NCBI GenBank assembly: GCA_030433195.1
Contig: JAUIME010000240.1
Location: 1 to 7,444, forward strand
Direction: 5' to 3'
DNA: 7,444 bases
Origin: a bacterium
Lineage (GTDB): Bacteria; Planctomycetota; JACOTG01; JAUIME01
The position numbers and the translations under genes were made by a program. Positions within the stretch are counted from its first letter, which is position 1. Each line of letters begins with the position of its first letter. The notes under the pieces are model-generated. The model saw only the letters and a program-made list of their open reading frames with translations. It was not told where the DNA came from and ran no database searches. Shown here piece by piece: positions 5,735 through 7,444 of the stretch.

Positions 5735-7056
5735 CGACGCTCCGGGCGTATCGCCCCAGGCGCAGCCGCCCGTGGGATCGCGCGGCGGCCGCGCGGTTCT
5801 TGCGGCGCGCGGGGTTCGCGCCTTCGCCCGACGAAGTCGAGGAGACCCTCGCGCTCGGACCCGCGAAGGCGGCCGAGTCGGTCGTTCGCAGCGACGTCGA
5901 GAGCGAGCGCGCTCGCGAGCTCGACGCACTCGGAGAGGCGCTCGCGGTGCGTTCAGAGCGGGAATCGACACGCCTCGCGGGTTGGTGGCTGCAGCGCATG
6001 ACCCACACGCGGCGACCGTTTCGCGAGCGTCTGCTCGTCTTCTGGCACGATCACTTCGCCACGAGTCACGCGAAGGTGCGCCGCGCACCGCTCATGCTCG
6101 CTCAACTGCGAACGCTCGAAGCCGGCGCCACGGGACGGTTCGAGGACCTGTTGCGCGCCGTGTCGCGCGATCCCGCGATGATCGTCTGGCTCGATGGTGA
6201 CGAGAACGGGAAGGGGCGTCCGAACGAGAACTACGCGCGCGAGCTGTTCGAACTCTTCACGCTCGGCGTCGGCGAGTACACGGAAACCGACGTGCGTGAG
6301 GCGGCGCGCGCCTTCACGGGATGGCATCAGCGGAACGGGCGTTTCCGATTCGTGAAGCGTGCCCACGATGACGGGCGCAAGACCGTGCTCGGCGTGACGG
6401 GCCCGCTCGACGGTGACGACGTGATCCGCGCGGTGTTGCGTCATCCCGCGTGTGCGTCGCGCCTCGCGAGGAAGCTCCTCGAGGAGTTCGTGATGCCGTC
6501 GCCGCCCGACGACGTGGTCGACGCGGTGGCGAAGCGGTTGCGCGAGACCGAGTACGACATAGCGGCGACGCTCGAGACGTTGTTCGCGAGCGAAGTGATG
6601 CACGATCCCGCGCGAGCGCGGTCGCGCATCCTGTCGCCGGTGGAGCTTGTGGTCGGGCTCGTACGCTCGCTCGGCCTCGAGGCGGGTGCCGCGACGCTGG
6701 AACGATGGACGTCGCGCATGGGACAGCGCTTGTTCGAGCCGCCTTCGGTGGCGGGTTGGCCCGGGCACCGCGCGTGGCTCGATTCCGCGACGCTGCTCGC
6801 GCGCATCGACGCCGCGGTCGACGTGTCGCAACCCGGAGGCGACTTCGAGTGGCGCGTGGGCGCGGTCCGGGCGGCCAACGGGATCGACGACCGCGGCGAG
6901 GCGCTCGCCTACTGTCGCTCGCTCGCGTTCGATGGTGATGTGCCGCGCGTGCTCGACGCCCGCTTGCGCGCGATGGCCGACAAGGCGTCGCTCGACGACA
7001 CGATGCGCGAGGCGATGTGCACGCTCGTGGGCAGCCCCGAGTACCAATTCGTTTGA
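5731..7056 (+). CDS. DUF1800 family protein
   Basis: The gene encodes 441 residues. ATG 5731 overlaps the preceding stop (ATGA) and has GAGGGG (5718-5723) seven bases upstream, inside the previous gene. Family hallmarks appear in order: N-terminal helix AARFLRRAGFAPSPDEVE (20-37), FWHDHFATS (104-112), NENYARELFELFTLG (165-179), AARAFTGWH (191-199), FEPPSVAGWPG (335-345) and the C-terminal SPEYQF (435-440). The invariant-looking His/Asp and Asn/Glu clusters are intact, so the protein is complete. No biochemical activity is established for DUF1800. It typically sits beside DUF1501, as here (7085), and an envelope role is commonly presumed. Unlike many members it shows no hydrophobic N-terminal signal; the first 18 residues are basic (RPRRSRPW) and not followed by a membrane-type stretch. 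It could therefore be cytoplasmic or exported bound to the Tat substrate DUF1501 (inference). Confidence 0.93.
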   Translation: MTTLRAYRPRRSRPWDRAAAARFLRRAGFAPSPDEVEETLALGPAKAAESVVRSDVESERARELDALGEALAVRSERESTRLAGWWLQRMTHTRRPFRERLLVFWHDHFATSHAKVRRAPLMLAQLRTLEAGATGRFEDLLRAVSRDPAMIVWLDGDENGKGRPNENYARELFELFTLGVGEYTETDVREAARAFTGWHQRNGRFRFVKRAHDDGRKTVLGVTGPLDGDDVIRAVLRHPACASRLARKLLEEFVMPSPPDDVVDAVAKRLRETEYDIAATLETLFASEVMHDPARARSRILSPVELVVGLVRSLGLEAGAATLERWTSRMGQRLFEPPSVAGWPGHRAWLDSATLLARIDAAVDVSQPGGDFEWRVGAVRAANGIDDRGEALAYCRSLAFDGDVPRVLDARLRAMADKASLDDTMREAMCTLVGSPEYQFV

Positions 7057-7084
7057 GAACCCGATCCCGAAGCGAGGAGGCTCG

Positions 7085-7444
7085 ATGAAGAATCGTCCGA
7101 CGCGAAGGCAGTTCATGAAGCAGGGATTCGCGGCGACCACGTTGCTCGCGTCGGGAGCGACGCTGCCGTCGTTCCTCGGGCGGAGCGCCCATGCCGCGGC
7201 CGTCGCCGACGGCGCCGCGCGCGACGGGACGATCCTCGTCGTCGTCGAGCTCAGCGGGGGGAACGACGGGTTGAACACCGTGGTGCCGTTCCGCGACGAC
7301 ACGTACTACGCGGCGAGGCCCACGATCGCCGTGCCGCGCGGTGATGTGCTGCGGCTCGACGACGATCTCGGGCTGCATCCCGCGATGGGCGGTCTCAAGC
7401 GACTCTTCGACGACGGCCGGCTCGCCGTGGTCAGCAACGTCGGG
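7085..7444 (+). CDS. DUF1501 family protein with Tat signal (3' end missing)
   Basis: The first 120 codons are visible and the frame runs off the right edge. ATG 7085 has AGGAGG (7075-7080) four bases upstream and lies 28 bases after the DUF1800 stop, so it is almost certainly in the same operon. The N-terminus carries a twin-arginine signal: TRRQFMKQG (6-14), then a moderately hydrophobic Ala/Thr/Leu stretch (15-31) and AHA (35-37) before likely cleavage. The mature start TILVVVELSGGNDGLNTVVP (49-68) is the DUF1501 signature. It is followed by YYAARPTIAVP (74-84), LGLHPAMGGLKRLFDDG (95-111) and LAVVSNVG at the edge. Known members are about 400-500 residues and have an alkaline-phosphatase/sulfatase-like fold by family relation; substrates are unknown. 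Tat export implies folding, perhaps with metal, before translocation. Confidence 0.93.
   Translation, partial: MKNRPTRRQFMKQGFAATTLLASGATLPSFLGRSAHAAAVADGAARDGTILVVVELSGGNDGLNTVVPFRDDTYYAARPTIAVPRGDVLRLDDDLGLHPAMGGLKRLFDDGRLAVVSNVG

Noticed and set aside
3290..6088. A 932-codon open frame on the minus strand across the exported-protein and DUF1800 genes
   Set aside because: The translation is Arg-rich low-complexity sequence with no family motifs and lies antisense to two genes with clear start signals. Long antisense frames are expected at this GC content.

Overview
The window is a stretch of chromosome from a high-GC bacterium. The gene set suggests Planctomycetota: an HflC protease modulator, a secreted DUF4397 protein ending in a dockerin-like Ca-binding pair, and a DUF1800/DUF1501 gene pair. 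Myxococcota, Acidobacteriota or another high-GC Gram-negative phylum cannot be excluded. There are no mobile-element genes, rRNA, tRNA or CRISPR arrays. Coding density is high, and base composition looks even across the window.

Layout from left to right: (1) The 3' part of hflC (+), running in from the left edge and ending at 867. (2) A 377-base non-coding region (868-1244) with a strong 12-bp hairpin (likely hflC terminator), a 13-base tandem repeat, an 8-bp hairpin and a 16-base direct repeat. (3) A 283-residue secreted protein (+, 1245-2096) with two DUF4397-type repeats and a dockerin-like tail. (4) A short convergent gap with an 11-bp hairpin that could terminate transcription in both directions. 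(5) A fold-type I PLP-dependent aminotransferase (-, 2196-3563). (6) A 302-base divergent region (3564-3865). (7) A three-gene cluster (+): a 622-residue exported protein of unknown function (3866-5734), overlapping by ATGA a DUF1800 protein (5731-7056), followed after 28 bases by the start of a Tat-exported DUF1501 protein (7085 to the right edge).

The clearest functional unit is the cluster from 3866 onward. An exported protein resembling DUF3352 members is translationally coupled to a DUF1800/DUF1501 pair. Such pairs recur in many phyla and are thought to act in the cell envelope, but no activity is well established. The aminotransferase is transcribed away from this cluster and looks like an ordinary amino-acid metabolism gene. 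HflC and the DUF4397 protein are probably separate transcription units.

Nothing here is clearly a new defence or mobile system. The items most worth a second look are the composition of the 3866-7444 operon, a coding-like frame ending in a GTGA overlap just before it, and the structured leader before the DUF4397-dockerin gene.
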